DNA of 64,000 nucleotides from Roseateles sp. (GCF_019237615.1 NZ_JAFAGT010000048.1:1-64000), one strand, 5' to 3'. Shown: positions 10,632 to 21,663, numbered from the stretch's first letter. Made by a program: numbers and translations. The notes: generated by a model from the sequence alone, not told the origin.

Positions 10632-11153
10632 TTACTTGGGCGCGGCGACCGTCACGAGTGCGGGCCGCAGCACGCGGTCGGCGATCAGGAAGCCCTTCTG
10701 CAGCACGGTGACCACCGTGTTGGCGTCCTGCTCGGCCGGCACCATGGAGATGGCCTGGTGCTGGTGCGGGTCGAACTTGGCGCCCTGGGCCGGGTTGACC
10801 TCGACGACCTTGTTGCGCTCCAGCGCGCTGGTGAGTTGGCGGCGCGTGGCGTGCACGCCCTCCAGTACCGTCTCGACGGCGGCGCCGGGCGTGGCGATGG
10901 CGGCGTCCAAGCTGTCCATCACCGGCAGCATGGCCTCGGCAAAGCCCTCGACGGCGAACTTGCGGGCCTTGGACAGCTCTTCCTCGCTGCGGCGGCGGGT
11001 GTTCTCCACCTCGGCCTTGGCGCGCAGATAGGCGTCACTCATCTCGGCCAGCCGGCCTTCCAGTTCGGCGATCTTGATCTCGGGGTTCAGTTCGGCAGCC
11101 GTGGGCTCGGGGGCGTTGGCTGCATCTTCGGGCAGGGGGGTCTCGGTGGTCAT
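10632..11153 (-). CDS. grpE: Nucleotide exchange factor GrpE
   Basis: 173-residue cofactor that releases ADP from DnaK. An acidic disordered N-terminus (about 1-25) is followed by the long coiled-coil helix ([31 protein letters not shown]) and the beta-wing domain with [13 protein letters not shown] and [20 protein letters not shown]. Length is normal. It is the first gene of the grpE-dnaK-dnaJ unit and has a clear sigma-32-like promoter just upstream. Confidence 0.96.
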   Translation of the reverse strand: MTTETPLPEDAANAPEPTAAELNPEIKIAELEGRLAEMSDAYLRAKAEVENTRRRSEEELSKARKFAVEGFAEAMLPVMDSLDAAIATPGAAVETVLEGVHATRRQLTSALERNKVVEVNPAQGAKFDPHQHQAISMVPAEQDANTVVTVLQKGFLIADRVLRPALVTVAAPK

Positions 11154-11178
11154 GGCATCCAGGATGGGGTTCGCGTCG

Positions 11179-11206
11179 ACATGAGGCGCGATGTCCCGGT
11201 TTCAAG
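11179..11206 (-). promoter_or_regulatory. Sigma-32 heat-shock promoter of grpE-dnaK-dnaJ
   Basis: Minus strand CTTGAAA (plus 11200-11206), 13-base spacer, CCTCATGT (plus 11179-11186). The -35 is a perfect match to the heat-shock consensus and the -10 differs from CCCCATnT at one base. Expected transcript start is about 20 bases upstream of the grpE ATG at 11153. Confidence 0.75.
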
Positions 11207-11233
11207 AGGGGGATTCGAAACGGATTATCCGGG

Positions 11234-11656
11234 TCAACCCGGATCGTCCTCGTCCAGCGAGGCCGACCAGCGCTCCCAGTCCACCAGGCGGCGGCGGTCC
11301 TGCTTGGTCGGGCGGCCCTGGACAATGGCCGCGGCCGGTTCCGGCGCCAGGCGGCGCGCCTCGGCGGCGGCCTCGCGGGCGGTGATGCTGGCCGGTGTCT
11401 CGGCATAGAGCGCCTGCGCCTGCGGCGCCGGGCCGCGCTGGTGGGACAGGCCCAGGACCGAGACCTCCCGCGCCAGCGTGCCGATTCGGATGCTGAGCAG
11501 GTCGCCGACCTTGACATCCCGGGCCGGCTTGACCGGCTGGCCGCCTATGCGCACGCGGCCCAGGTTGATCTCGTCGACGGCCAGCGCGCGGGTCTTGTAG
11601 AAGCGCGCGGCCCAGAGCCATTTGTCCAGGCGCATGCTGGCCGGGGCCTCGCTCAT
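11234..11656 (-). CDS. S4-domain RNA-binding heat-shock protein (HslR/Hsp15-like)
   Basis: 140-residue protein with an N-terminal S4 RNA-binding fold (MRLDKWLWAARFYKTR, INLGRVRIGG, KVGDLLSI) and a basic C-terminal tail. The family includes Hsp15, which binds stalled 50S subunits carrying nascent chains. Its ATG overlaps the hemH stop (ATGA), so it is translationally coupled to hemH. The proximity to grpE fits a heat-stress role, but it does not share the grpE promoter, which lies downstream of it. Confidence 0.85.
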   Translation of the reverse strand: MSEAPASMRLDKWLWAARFYKTRALAVDEINLGRVRIGGQPVKPARDVKVGDLLSIRIGTLAREVSVLGLSHQRGPAPQAQALYAETPASITAREAAAEARRLAPEPAAAIVQGRPTKQDRRRLVDWERWSASLDEDDPG

Positions 11657-12759
11657 TCCCGGGCTCCGGCGGTCAGCGCGCGCACGCGCCGCAGCGCCAG
11701 CGTGTCGGGATGGGGCGCCTCGGTGGGCCAGCCTTGCAGATGGCGCTCGGCCAGGTCCGCCAGCGCGCGCATGCCGTCGGGGCGGTCGTTCAGGCAGGGG
11801 ATGTAGGCAAAGCGCTGGCCGCCGGCGGCGAGGAAGGCAGCGCGAGCCTCCTGGGCGATCTCCTCCAGCGTCTCCAGGCAGTCCACCGCGAAGCCGGGGC
11901 AGATCACGTCGACGGACTTCGTGCCGTCCTTGGCGAGCTTGACGAGGCTGGGCTCGGTGTAGGGCTCCAGCCACTTGGCCTTGCCGAAGCGGCTCTGGAA
12001 GGTCACCTGCCATTCGCCGTCCTTCAGGCCGAGGGCCTCGGCGAGCAGGCGGCCGGTCTTCAGGCATTCGCAGTGGTAGGGGTCCCCCAGGTGCAGCGTG
12101 CGCTCGGGCATGCCGTGGAAGCTCATGACCAGCTTGCCGCCACGGCCCTCGCGCTGCCAGTGCTCGCGCACGCTCCGGGCCAGCGCGCCGATGTAGCCGG
12201 CGTCGTCGTGGTAGCGGTTGACGAAGCGCAGCTCCGGCACATGGCGGGTCTGCAGCACCCAGCGGGCCACGTCGTCGATGACGCTGGCGGTCGTGGCGCC
12301 CGAGTACTGCGGATAGGCGGGCAGCACCAGCACGCGGCGCGCGCCGTCGCGCTTGAGCGCGTCCAGCGTGGCGGCGATGGCGGGCGTGCCGTAGCGCATC
12401 GCGGGAGCCACGCGCACGCGCAGGCCGCGCTCGCCGAGGTAGCCCTGCAGCAGCTTGGCCTGCCTCTCGGTCCAGACCTTGAGTGGCGAGCCTTCGGGCG
12501 TCCAGACGGTGGCGTACTTGGCGGCCGACTTGGCCGGCCGAACGCGCAGGATGACGCCGTGCAGGATGGCGAGCCATAGCAGCCGAGGGATCTCGACGAC
12601 GCGCGGGTCGGCCAGGAACTGGGCCAGGTAGCGGCGCAGCGCCGGTGCGGTAGGCGCGTCGGGCGTGCCGAGGTTGCACAACAGGATGGCGACGTCGCTG
12701 CCCGCGGGGCCAGCGGGCGCGGCGCCGTGGCGCTGCGGCGGTTCGGGGAGGAAGCGCAT
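11653..12759 (-). CDS. hemH: Ferrochelatase
   Basis: 368-residue enzyme inserting Fe2+ into protoporphyrin IX, the last step of protoheme synthesis. Recognisable blocks are AILLCNLGTPDAP at the N-terminus, the catalytic His in VMSFHGMPERT, the DPYHCECLKTGRLL segment, WQVTFQSRFGKAKWLEP, and VICPGFAVDCLETLEEI with the active-site Glu. The ATG at 12759 was chosen because the upstream in-frame extension is low-complexity and overlaps the neighbouring cyclase gene. The gap to that gene is only 8 bases and the downstream S4 gene overlaps the stop, so the three form one transcription unit. Confidence 0.95.
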   Translation of the reverse strand: MRFLPEPPQRHGAAPAGPAGSDVAILLCNLGTPDAPTAPALRRYLAQFLADPRVVEIPRLLWLAILHGVILRVRPAKSAAKYATVWTPEGSPLKVWTERQAKLLQGYLGERGLRVRVAPAMRYGTPAIAATLDALKRDGARRVLVLPAYPQYSGATTASVIDDVARWVLQTRHVPELRFVNRYHDDAGYIGALARSVREHWQREGRGGKLVMSFHGMPERTLHLGDPYHCECLKTGRLLAEALGLKDGEWQVTFQSRFGKAKWLEPYTEPSLVKLAKDGTKSVDVICPGFAVDCLETLEEIAQEARAAFLAAGGQRFAYIPCLNDRPDGMRALADLAERHLQGWPTEAPHPDTLALRRVRALTAGARE

Positions 12760-12767
12760 GGGTGATG

Positions 12768-13733
12768 TCAGCGCCGCGAACGCGGGCCGAAGGGCTGGGG
12801 CTCGGTGTCGTAGAAGTGCAGCACCTCGAAGCGCACGCTGGGCGACTGCTCGTCGCCCGGCGGGCCGCCCAGGCCGATGGTGCCGCTGCCGTGCAGCGTG
12901 CAACTGCCGCGCTTGAGGCTGAGCAGTTCGCCCGAGTCGCCGAAGCGCACATAGGTGCCGTTGTAGGACAGGTCGGTCAGCTCGAAGCTGCTGCCCTGCC
13001 AGTCGATGCGGGCATGCGAGCGCGACACGCGGGCGTCGGTGATGCAGTAGGTGGCCTGCACGCTGCGGCCCAGCACGATGGGCATGGCGCCTATGTCGAA
13101 GACGCGGTCCAGGTCCTGCCAGATCAGGCGCATGCCCTCGGGTTCGTTGGAGCGCATCGGCTCGCCGAACTGCGTGGCGGCGGCGTCGGCGCCGGGCAGC
13201 GGCGTGGCGTCCATGCGGTAGACATGGACGGACTCGACGCGGCCGCGCACGGAGATGCGGTCCAGGCTGCGGAAGCGTCCCTTGGACGCGTGGTGCAGGC
13301 CGGCCAGCACCTCGGCCGTGATGAGGATCTCGCCGTCGCCGGCATGGTCGATGAGGCGGGCGGCGACGTTGACGGCGTCGCCGAAGCAGTCGCCGTTGAG
13401 CTCCACGACCTCGCCGCGCGCCAGCGCCACCTGCAGGCGCAGTGCGAGCAGGGCGAGGTCGTTCTGGCGGCGGGCGCGCTGCACGGTCTTCTCCAGCAGC
13501 TCCTGCATGCGCTGGGCCGCGCGCACGCCGTCGCGCGGCGTCTCGAAGGCGGCCATCAGGCCGTCGCCTAGCGTCTTGATGAGCTGGCCGCCGCTCTCCA
13601 GCACGGCTTCGCTGACCTGGCCCACGGTCTGCGTGACCATGGCACTGGCTTCGGCATTGCCCAGGGACTCGTAGAGCCCGGTGCTGCCTCGCAGGTCGGC
13701 GAAGAGGACGGTGCGTTCGCGGATCGCGGTCAT
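12768..13733 (-). CDS. Class III adenylate/guanylate cyclase domain fused to an FHA domain
   Basis: 321-residue cytosolic fusion. Residues about 5-170 are a class III nucleotide cyclase catalytic domain: metal-binding Asp in VLFADLRGSTGLYE, KTLGDGLMAAFE, and GDCFGDAVNVAARL with the transition-state Asn/Arg pair. Residues about 205-305 are an FHA phosphothreonine-binding domain (IVLGRSVQATYCITDARVSRSHARIDW, YNGTYVRFG). The natural inference is a cyclase whose activity or location depends on a Thr-phosphorylated partner, and this window encodes an intact Ser/Thr kinase at 30327-32702. Whether it makes cAMP or cGMP cannot be read off. Confidence 0.88.
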   Translation of the reverse strand: MTAIRERTVLFADLRGSTGLYESLGNAEASAMVTQTVGQVSEAVLESGGQLIKTLGDGLMAAFETPRDGVRAAQRMQELLEKTVQRARRQNDLALLALRLQVALARGEVVELNGDCFGDAVNVAARLIDHAGDGEILITAEVLAGLHHASKGRFRSLDRISVRGRVESVHVYRMDATPLPGADAAATQFGEPMRSNEPEGMRLIWQDLDRVFDIGAMPIVLGRSVQATYCITDARVSRSHARIDWQGSSFELTDLSYNGTYVRFGDSGELLSLKRGSCTLHGSGTIGLGGPPGDEQSPSVRFEVLHFYDTEPQPFGPRSRR

Positions 13734-13755
13734 GTCGAAAGTTTATCGGGCATGG

Positions 13756-13778
13756 AAAAGGCCGGACGAGCCGGCCTT
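13756..13778 (-). terminator. Terminator downstream of rpoD
   Basis: Perfect 8-bp inverted repeat AAGGCCGG / CCGGCCTT with a 5-base loop (13758-13765 and 13771-13778). On the minus strand it ends in a short T-run. It lies about 55 bases past the rpoD stop and ahead of the cyclase-FHA gene. Confidence 0.65.
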
Positions 13779-13832
13779 GGATCCGTTAGGACGACGGGCT
13801 TCGCTTGCGGCGGCCAACGTCCCCGGCCAACC

Positions 13833-16070
<2,238 letters not shown>

Positions 16071-16385
16071 GCAGGTCCTTCGGGTTTGCGCGGTCAATTC
16101 AGAAATGCAGCAGCCACCGCGGCCTGCCCGGGCTCGGCATCAAACCGGCGGGGCATGGGAGCGGTGGCTTTCGTCGCCGGGTGTCAACCGTATCGGCCGA
16201 GGGACCCTGGCGTGGCGCGAACAAGCTGGCGTGATCGTTTGGAGTGCAGAGGTGGCGGATGTAGTGGCCTTCAAAACTCGTCGGTTGCCTTGTTTCGCAA
16301 GGTGGCCGGGCCCGGCATCTCTCTGCCGTCACTCTTGTTGACGCGCGCGGAAAACACAAGATTATCGGCCAAATTCATCGCGAGG
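16071..16385. other. rpoD leader / dnaG-rpoD intergenic region
   Basis: 315 bases without a gene. It contains the predicted rpoD promoter at its distal end, a roughly 285-base untranslated leader, and a small hairpin CCTTG-TTTCG-CAAGG at 16288-16302. No convincing heat-shock promoter or riboswitch fold was recognised. Confidence 0.5.
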
Positions 16386-16389
16386 TCAA
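16361..16389 (-). promoter_or_regulatory. Sigma-70 promoter for rpoD, overlapping the dnaG stop
   Basis: Minus strand TTGACC (plus 16384-16389), exact 17-base spacer, GATAAT (plus 16361-16366). Both boxes are close to consensus. The -35 overlaps the last codon of dnaG, so rpoD can be expressed independently of dnaG. Confidence 0.65.
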
Positions 16390-18308
16390 AGATCGGGTGG
16401 TTTGGGCGGCGCGACCCCATGCCGCTCGCGCATGCGGGCGAGGGCTTCCAGCGCGCGGCGGCGCTCCTCGTCAGTGGCGCCGCCGCCGCCGGGCAGGGGC
16501 GTCGAGGCGCGCGAGCGCAGGTCGGCGACGGCGCGCGCCAGGTCGCCGGCGGGGTCGGATTCCTCGATGCCCAGCGCCTGGATGTGGCCGGTCAGGCGGC
16601 CCACCGCCTCGCCGAATCCGTCCGCCGCCAGCCCCGCCTGGATCGCCGCCCAGGGGCTGGGGCCGTGGTGGGTCAGCTGGCGTTCCAGCCAATGGACCAG
16701 TGCGCCATGCATGCCCGCCAGCTCGTGGAGCAGGGCGCGGTCCTCGTCCGCGAGCGTCTCCCACAGCTCGCTGTGCTGCAGCAGCAGCCGCACAGCGTTG
16801 TCCATGGGCGTCGACGGCGCGGCTCGCGGGCCGGCGGGGCGGGCCTCCTCGTCACGACCCTTGCGCTTCCAGTCACCCTTGCCCTTCCAGTCACCCTTGC
16901 CCTTCCAGTCGCCCTTGCCCTTCCAGTCGCCCTTGGGCTGCCAGCGCGGCTTCTCCGCCGGTGCGGCCGGCGCCGAGGAGGCCATGGACGGCGCCGGAGC
17001 CGGCTCGCCCAGCCATAGCGCCTGCAGCTCGGCTTCGGGCATCTGGCCCTGCCTGGCCAGCTCGCCGAGCAACTGGCGGCGCAGCAGGCCTTCGGGCAGC
17101 AGGTTCCACAGCGGCCGGGCCTGGTTGAGCATGCGGGCGCGCCCCTCGGGGGTGCCGAGGTCGCAGCCATCGGCGGCGACCAGGCTGAGCTGGCGCGACA
17201 GCGGCACGGCCGTCTCCACGCAGCGCTCGAAGGCCTCTGCGCCGAGTTCGCGGACATAGGAGTCGGGATCGTGTTCGGACGGCAGGAAGAGGAACTTGAC
17301 GGTGTGGGTTTCGGTTGCGTGGGGCAGCGCCGCCTCCAGCGCACGCACGGCGGCGCGGCGGCCGGCGGCGTCGCCGTCGAAGCTGAAGACGACCATGTCC
17401 GTGTGCCGGAAGAGCTTGTGCACATGCTCGGCCGTGCAGGCCGTGCCCAGCGTCGCGACGGCGTTGCCGATGCCGTACTGGGCAAGCGCCACGACGTCCA
17501 TGTAGCCCTCGACGACAAGGGCATAGCCGCGCTGGCGCATGGCCTGGCGACCCTCGTACAGGCCGTAGAGCTCACGCCCCTTGTGGAAGACCGGCGTCTC
17601 GGGCGAGTTCAGGTACTTGGGCTCGCCCTTGTCCAGCACGCGGCCGCCGAAGCCGATGACCTCGCCCTGCACATTGCGGATGGGGAACATGACGCGATCG
17701 CGGAAGCGGTCGTAGCGCTTGGCCTCCTGTCCGGGCTCCACATCGGGCGTGATGACCAGGCCCGACTCAACGAGCTGCGGGTCGTCATACGACGGGAAGC
17801 CGCTTGCCAGCGAGCGCCAGCCCTCGGGCGCGTAGCCCAGGCCGAAACGCGCGGCGATCTGGCCGGTCAGGCCGCGGCCCTTCAGGTATTCGATGGCACG
17901 ATGCGACGCGCGCAGCTGGGCCTTGTAGTAGTCCCCGGCGCGGGCCAGTACCTCGGTGAGGCTGTGCTGCCGGGCCTTCTCGGCCTTGGCACGTTCGCGT
18001 TGCTCGGGACTGCGGTCGTCCTGCGGCACCACCATGCCGACTTGCTGGGCCAGGTCTTCGACCGCCTCGACGAAGCTGGCGCCGGTGTGCTCCATCAGGA
18101 AGCCGATGGCATTGCCGTGCACGCCGCAGCCGAAGCAGTGGTAGGTCTGGCGAACGGTGTTGACGTTGAAGCTGGGCGACTTCTCGCCGTGGAAGGGGCA
18201 CAGGCCCTTGTGGTTGCTGCCGGCCTTCTTCAGCTCGACGTGGCGACCCACCACGTCGAGGATGTCGACGCGGGCCAGCAGGTCCTGGATGAAGCCTTGG
18301 GGAATCAC
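16386..18308 (-). CDS. dnaG: DNA primase DnaG, GTG start, with repeat-bearing hinge
   Basis: 640-residue primase that makes RNA primers at the replication fork. The CHC2 zinc-binding domain is at the N-terminus (CPFHGEKSPSF, CFGCGVHGNAI). The RNA polymerase core with TOPRIM follows (ALVVEGYMDVVALAQYG near residue 266; FSFDGDAAGRRAA). The C-terminal DnaB-interacting helical domain follows a hinge at about 440-500 that contains four GDWKGK-type repeats. The GTG at 18308 gives the expected start (VIPQGFIQDLLARVDIL). The upstream GGDEF-EAL gene ends 10 bases before it; rpsU, the usual neighbour in the rpsU-dnaG-rpoD operon, is absent. Confidence 0.96.
   Translation of the reverse strand: MIPQGFIQDLLARVDILDVVGRHVELKKAGSNHKGLCPFHGEKSPSFNVNTVRQTYHCFGCGVHGNAIGFLMEHTGASFVEAVEDLAQQVGMVVPQDDRSPEQRERAKAEKARQHSLTEVLARAGDYYKAQLRASHRAIEYLKGRGLTGQIAARFGLGYAPEGWRSLASGFPSYDDPQLVESGLVITPDVEPGQEAKRYDRFRDRVMFPIRNVQGEVIGFGGRVLDKGEPKYLNSPETPVFHKGRELYGLYEGRQAMRQRGYALVVEGYMDVVALAQYGIGNAVATLGTACTAEHVHKLFRHTDMVVFSFDGDAAGRRAAVRALEAALPHATETHTVKFLFLPSEHDPDSYVRELGAEAFERCVETAVPLSRQLSLVAADGCDLGTPEGRARMLNQARPLWNLLPEGLLRRQLLGELARQGQMPEAELQALWLGEPAPAPSMASSAPAAPAEKPRWQPKGDWKGKGDWKGKGDWKGKGDWKRKGRDEEARPAGPRAAPSTPMDNAVRLLLQHSELWETLADEDRALLHELAGMHGALVHWLERQLTHHGPSPWAAIQAGLAADGFGEAVGRLTGHIQALGIEESDPAGDLARAVADLRSRASTPLPGGGGATDEERRRALEALARMRERHGVAPPKPPDL
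16866..16937 (-). repeat. Four 18-bp tandem repeats inside dnaG
   Basis: Four consecutive 18-bp units (plus strand CTTCCAGTCRCCCTTGCC, last unit slightly diverged) at 16866-16883, 16884-16901, 16902-16919 and 16920-16937. They encode GDWKGK repeated, the last one read GDWKRK, at about residues 457-481 of DnaG, in the hinge before the DnaB-binding domain. Copy number should vary easily by slippage without breaking the frame. Confidence 0.9.
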
Positions 18309-18318
18309 CCCCGGGATT

Positions 18319-21300
18319 TTAGAGAGGGGTCTGGGTCGGGCTGCGTAACTGCCCGGCCCAGTCGCTGTTGGCGAAGGACTCCATCCAGCCCGGCAGCGCC
18401 ATGGGGTGCATGGCGGGGGCAATGCCGTTGCCCTGGCCCAGGCGGCAGCCCAGGCGCAGCAGCTCGCGGGCATGGGCGCGGCTTTCGACGCCCTTGGCCA
18501 GCACCGCGCAGCCGATGTTGCGCGCCAGGCCGATGACGCCCTCGACGAGGGACAGGTCCTGCGCGTCGCCCAGCATGCCCTGCACATAGCTGCGGTCGAG
18601 CTTGAGGGTGTCGACGGGCAGGCGCTTCAGCGAGCCGAGCCTTGAATAGCCGGCGCCGAAGTCGTCCAGCGCGATACCCACGCCCAGGCTCATGCAACGC
18701 TGGATCAGCGCCTGCGTCGCCGCCGTCTCGACCAGCGCGTCGGCTTCCAGCACGTCCAGGTGCAGCAGCTGTGCGACCTGGGGTGGCTGGCGCTGCATGA
18801 GCTCCTGCAGGCGTTGCGGGAAGTCGTGGCGGCTCAGCTGGCGGGCGCCGACGTTGACGCTGACCGGCAACCCCTTGCCGCCGTTGACGCCGGCACGCGC
18901 CCAGGTCGCGGTCTGCGCGAGGGCCTGTTCGATGACCCAGTCGCCGATCTGCACCGCCAGGCCGGTGGTCTCCACCAGCGGCAGGAAGTGCGCCGGCGCC
19001 AGCACGCCGCGCTCCGGGTGCTGCCAGCGCAGCAAGGCCTCGACGCCCATGACCTGGCCGGTGCGCAGGTCGATCTGCGGCTGGTAGTGCAGCAGCAGCT
19101 CGTCGCCGTCCAGCGCCTTTTGCAGGCGGGCCAGCGCGAGCAGGCTGGCCTCGTCGCGCTGGTCCAGCGTCGGGTCGTGGAACTGCACGCGGCTGCGGCC
19201 GGCATGCTTGGCGCGGTAGAGGGCGTGGCCCGCGTGGCGCAGCAGCGTCTCTGGGTCGGCGTCGTCCTGGGGGTAGAGGGTCGCGCCCATGCTGGCGCCG
19301 ATCTCCAGCGCCAGGCTGTTGCCGACGCGGCTCTCGCGGACGGCCACCGGCGTGGACAGGACGGCCAGCAGCCGGTCGATGCCGCGCTGGGCCTCCTCGG
19401 GCGTCTGTGCGCGCATCAGCACGGCGAACTCGTCGCCATGCAGGCGGGCGAGCTGGTCGGCCGTGTCCGGCGCCGCGCCGCGTGCGCCGCGAAGCGCGGC
19501 CTGCAGCCGGCTGCCGAGCTGCAGCAGCACGGCGTCGGCGACGAGCTGCCCTTGCTCGGCGTTGACGCGGCCGAAGTCGTCCAGGTCGATGACACCGACC
19601 ACCAGCTTGAAGCCGTCGCGGTTGGCGGCGGCCAGCGCCTGCTGCAGCAGGCGCATGAACTCGTCGCGGTTGGGCAGGCCGGTGGCGACGTCGTAGCGCA
19701 GGCTGCGGCGCAGCAGGTCCTGCTGGCGCAGGCTCTCGCCCAGGTCGCTCAGGCTGAGCAGGCGCCATCGCGGGTCGACGCCGTCCGGCTCGGGCACGGG
19801 GCTGAGCTTCACGGCGAAGACGTGGCGGCCACCGTCGTCCAGCTCGGCCTGCAGCTGGCCGCTCCAGCTCAGGCCGGCATTCAGCTCGGCCTGCAGCTCG
19901 GCGGGCTCGTAGCCGCTGCGCTGCAGGTTGGCCACGCTCAGCGGCGTGGCCGGGCGGCCGATCAAGGCCTCGCGCGGTGCATGCAGGATGTCGCAGTAGG
20001 CCGGGTTGGCCTCGACGATGCGCCAATGCATGTCGATGATGGCCAGGCCTTCGCCGGCCTGCTGGAACAGCGTGGCCGCCAGGCGCTCGCGCTCCTCGGC
20101 CGTGTGGCGCCAGCTGATATCGGCCAGCGTCGCGATGAGGCCGCGCGGGCGGCCTCGGCGGTCCCGCAACGGCACATGGGCCTGCAGCTCGTGCCAGCGC
20201 CAGTCGCCGCCGTCGGCGGCCAGGCGCAGCGACAGGCCCAGCTGCTTGCGCTGCCGGTCGGCCAGCAGTTCGCGCAGGGCCCGGCGCACGGGCTCGCGGT
20301 CGCGCGGATGGGCCAGGCGTATCCAGTCCAGCGGCGCGCCGCCCGTCGCGCTGCCGTCGACCGGTGTCGTCAGTGCCACCCAGCGCGCCGAGGCATGACG
20401 GCGGCCCTCGGGCAGCCGCCATTCGGCCAGCGCCAGCCCCTGGGCATCGAGGGCGCTGCGCCAGCCGTCGCGGTCGCGCAACTGATGCCGGGTCAGGCCC
20501 GCGACGAGCAGTGGCAGCAGGGCCAGTGCCGCGCCCAGCGCATAGGCCTCTGGCGTGGCTGGCGCGCCCAGTGCCCACAGGCCCAGCAGGCCGGCGCCGA
20601 GGGCGGCATTGATGCGCGGCGCGGCCTGCAGCGCATGCAGGCACAGCAGCAGATGCGGCAGCAACAGCAGCGCGCCGGCCTGGGGCCACCAGGCCAGGGC
20701 GGCCTGTGCCACGATGGCGGCTGCCGCGAGCCCGTACCCGGGCCGGCGGCTGCCGCGGCGTGGCTGCTGCGTGCTGGCCTGCAGCACGGTGCCCGCGCTC
20801 AGCAGCGCCAGCGCCCAGGCGGCCGCCAGCTCCAGCGCGCCGGCGCCGGCGGCGCCCGCGGAGAGGCCCGCCGCATGCAGGATGCCCAGCGCCAGCAGTC
20901 CGGCCAGGCCCGGCGCGGCGAGCCCGGCGAGCAGGCCGAACAGGCCCACCTCGCGCCAGCCGGTCAGCCGGCCGGTCAGGCGCAGCCGGCGCAGCAGCGC
21001 CCGGTTCAGCACCAGGGCCAGCAGCGGCAGCGCAAGCGCGCTGAGCACGGGGGCGGAGAGCAGCAGCTCCAGCCCGGCGCCGGGTCGGGCCTCGAAGAGC
21101 AACGGCAGGCCGGCGCCCAGCAGCAGGCCGGCCGTCACCAGGGGCAGCGTCCAGGCGTTGAGCCGCCACAGCGCCAGCAGGCCCAGCGCGGCCAGCAGCA
21201 TGGGGATCAACAGGTCCTGGGCCGGCATCGCGCCGGCCGGCTGGGGCAGGCGCAGCATCGGCGGCAAGATGTCCCTGGCCAGTCCCCAGGCGGTAAGCAG

Positions 21301-21477
21301 GCCGCCGCCCAGGCCGGCCAGCGCGGCAAGACCGACCCGACGCAGCCGGCGCCCGCTGCTGCGGTCATGGATGCGACGCGGACCGGAGGGCGGCCTGGTG
21401 GACGGCGGCGCCGGGGCGCTCAGGTCGGCTTCCTGCCCATGGGCGGAGGACTCGGGCGCGCCGGCATGCAGATCCAT
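18319..21477 (-). CDS. Membrane-anchored PAS-GGDEF-EAL protein with degenerate catalytic motifs
   Basis: 1052-residue cyclic-di-GMP signalling protein. About nine hydrophobic helices (residues 45-350) form the membrane sensor part. One or two PAS-like modules follow (about 370-610). The GGDEF domain (about 640-790) has HGDEF in place of GGDEF. The EAL domain (about 800-1040) keeps EALLRW and LDDFGAGYSRL, but the usual AEGVE motif reads AKGVE. The cyclase site is therefore probably inactive and the phosphodiesterase site doubtful, so the protein may act as a c-di-GMP or protein-binding receptor. Its stop is 10 bases upstream of the dnaG GTG. Translation from 21477 is assumed. Confidence 0.9.
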   Translation of the reverse strand: MDLHAGAPESSAHGQEADLSAPAPPSTRPPSGPRRIHDRSSGRRLRRVGLAALAGLGGGLLTAWGLARDILPPMLRLPQPAGAMPAQDLLIPMLLAALGLLALWRLNAWTLPLVTAGLLLGAGLPLLFEARPGAGLELLLSAPVLSALALPLLALVLNRALLRRLRLTGRLTGWREVGLFGLLAGLAAPGLAGLLALGILHAAGLSAGAAGAGALELAAAWALALLSAGTVLQASTQQPRRGSRRPGYGLAAAAIVAQAALAWWPQAGALLLLPHLLLCLHALQAAPRINAALGAGLLGLWALGAPATPEAYALGAALALLPLLVAGLTRHQLRDRDGWRSALDAQGLALAEWRLPEGRRHASARWVALTTPVDGSATGGAPLDWIRLAHPRDREPVRRALRELLADRQRKQLGLSLRLAADGGDWRWHELQAHVPLRDRRGRPRGLIATLADISWRHTAEERERLAATLFQQAGEGLAIIDMHWRIVEANPAYCDILHAPREALIGRPATPLSVANLQRSGYEPAELQAELNAGLSWSGQLQAELDDGGRHVFAVKLSPVPEPDGVDPRWRLLSLSDLGESLRQQDLLRRSLRYDVATGLPNRDEFMRLLQQALAAANRDGFKLVVGVIDLDDFGRVNAEQGQLVADAVLLQLGSRLQAALRGARGAAPDTADQLARLHGDEFAVLMRAQTPEEAQRGIDRLLAVLSTPVAVRESRVGNSLALEIGASMGATLYPQDDADPETLLRHAGHALYRAKHAGRSRVQFHDPTLDQRDEASLLALARLQKALDGDELLLHYQPQIDLRTGQVMGVEALLRWQHPERGVLAPAHFLPLVETTGLAVQIGDWVIEQALAQTATWARAGVNGGKGLPVSVNVGARQLSRHDFPQRLQELMQRQPPQVAQLLHLDVLEADALVETAATQALIQRCMSLGVGIALDDFGAGYSRLGSLKRLPVDTLKLDRSYVQGMLGDAQDLSLVEGVIGLARNIGCAVLAKGVESRAHARELLRLGCRLGQGNGIAPAMHPMALPGWMESFANSDWAGQLRSPTQTPL

Positions 21478-21663
21478 GGCTCAGGCCGTCATCCGGCCTG
21501 CGCCGGCCGGGCTGTGGTGGCGCCGGCGGCGGCATGGGGCGGGCATGGGGCGAATTTCGTCGAGCAGAGCCTGCGCGAGCCTCGGGGGAAACCCGTGAGG
21601 GCGGGCCGCGGACGGTATGACGAAAGGCATGGCGCAGTCTAGTCGCCGCGTCCGCCACAAAGG

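Noticed and set aside
16866-16937. Possible CRISPR-like short repeats
   Set aside because: Units are contiguous with no spacers and encode an in-frame peptide repeat within dnaG.
18760-21642. Long plus-strand open frame opposite the GGDEF-EAL gene
   Set aside because: Gln/Ala/Arg-rich translation without motifs; antisense shadow of a gene with clear domains.
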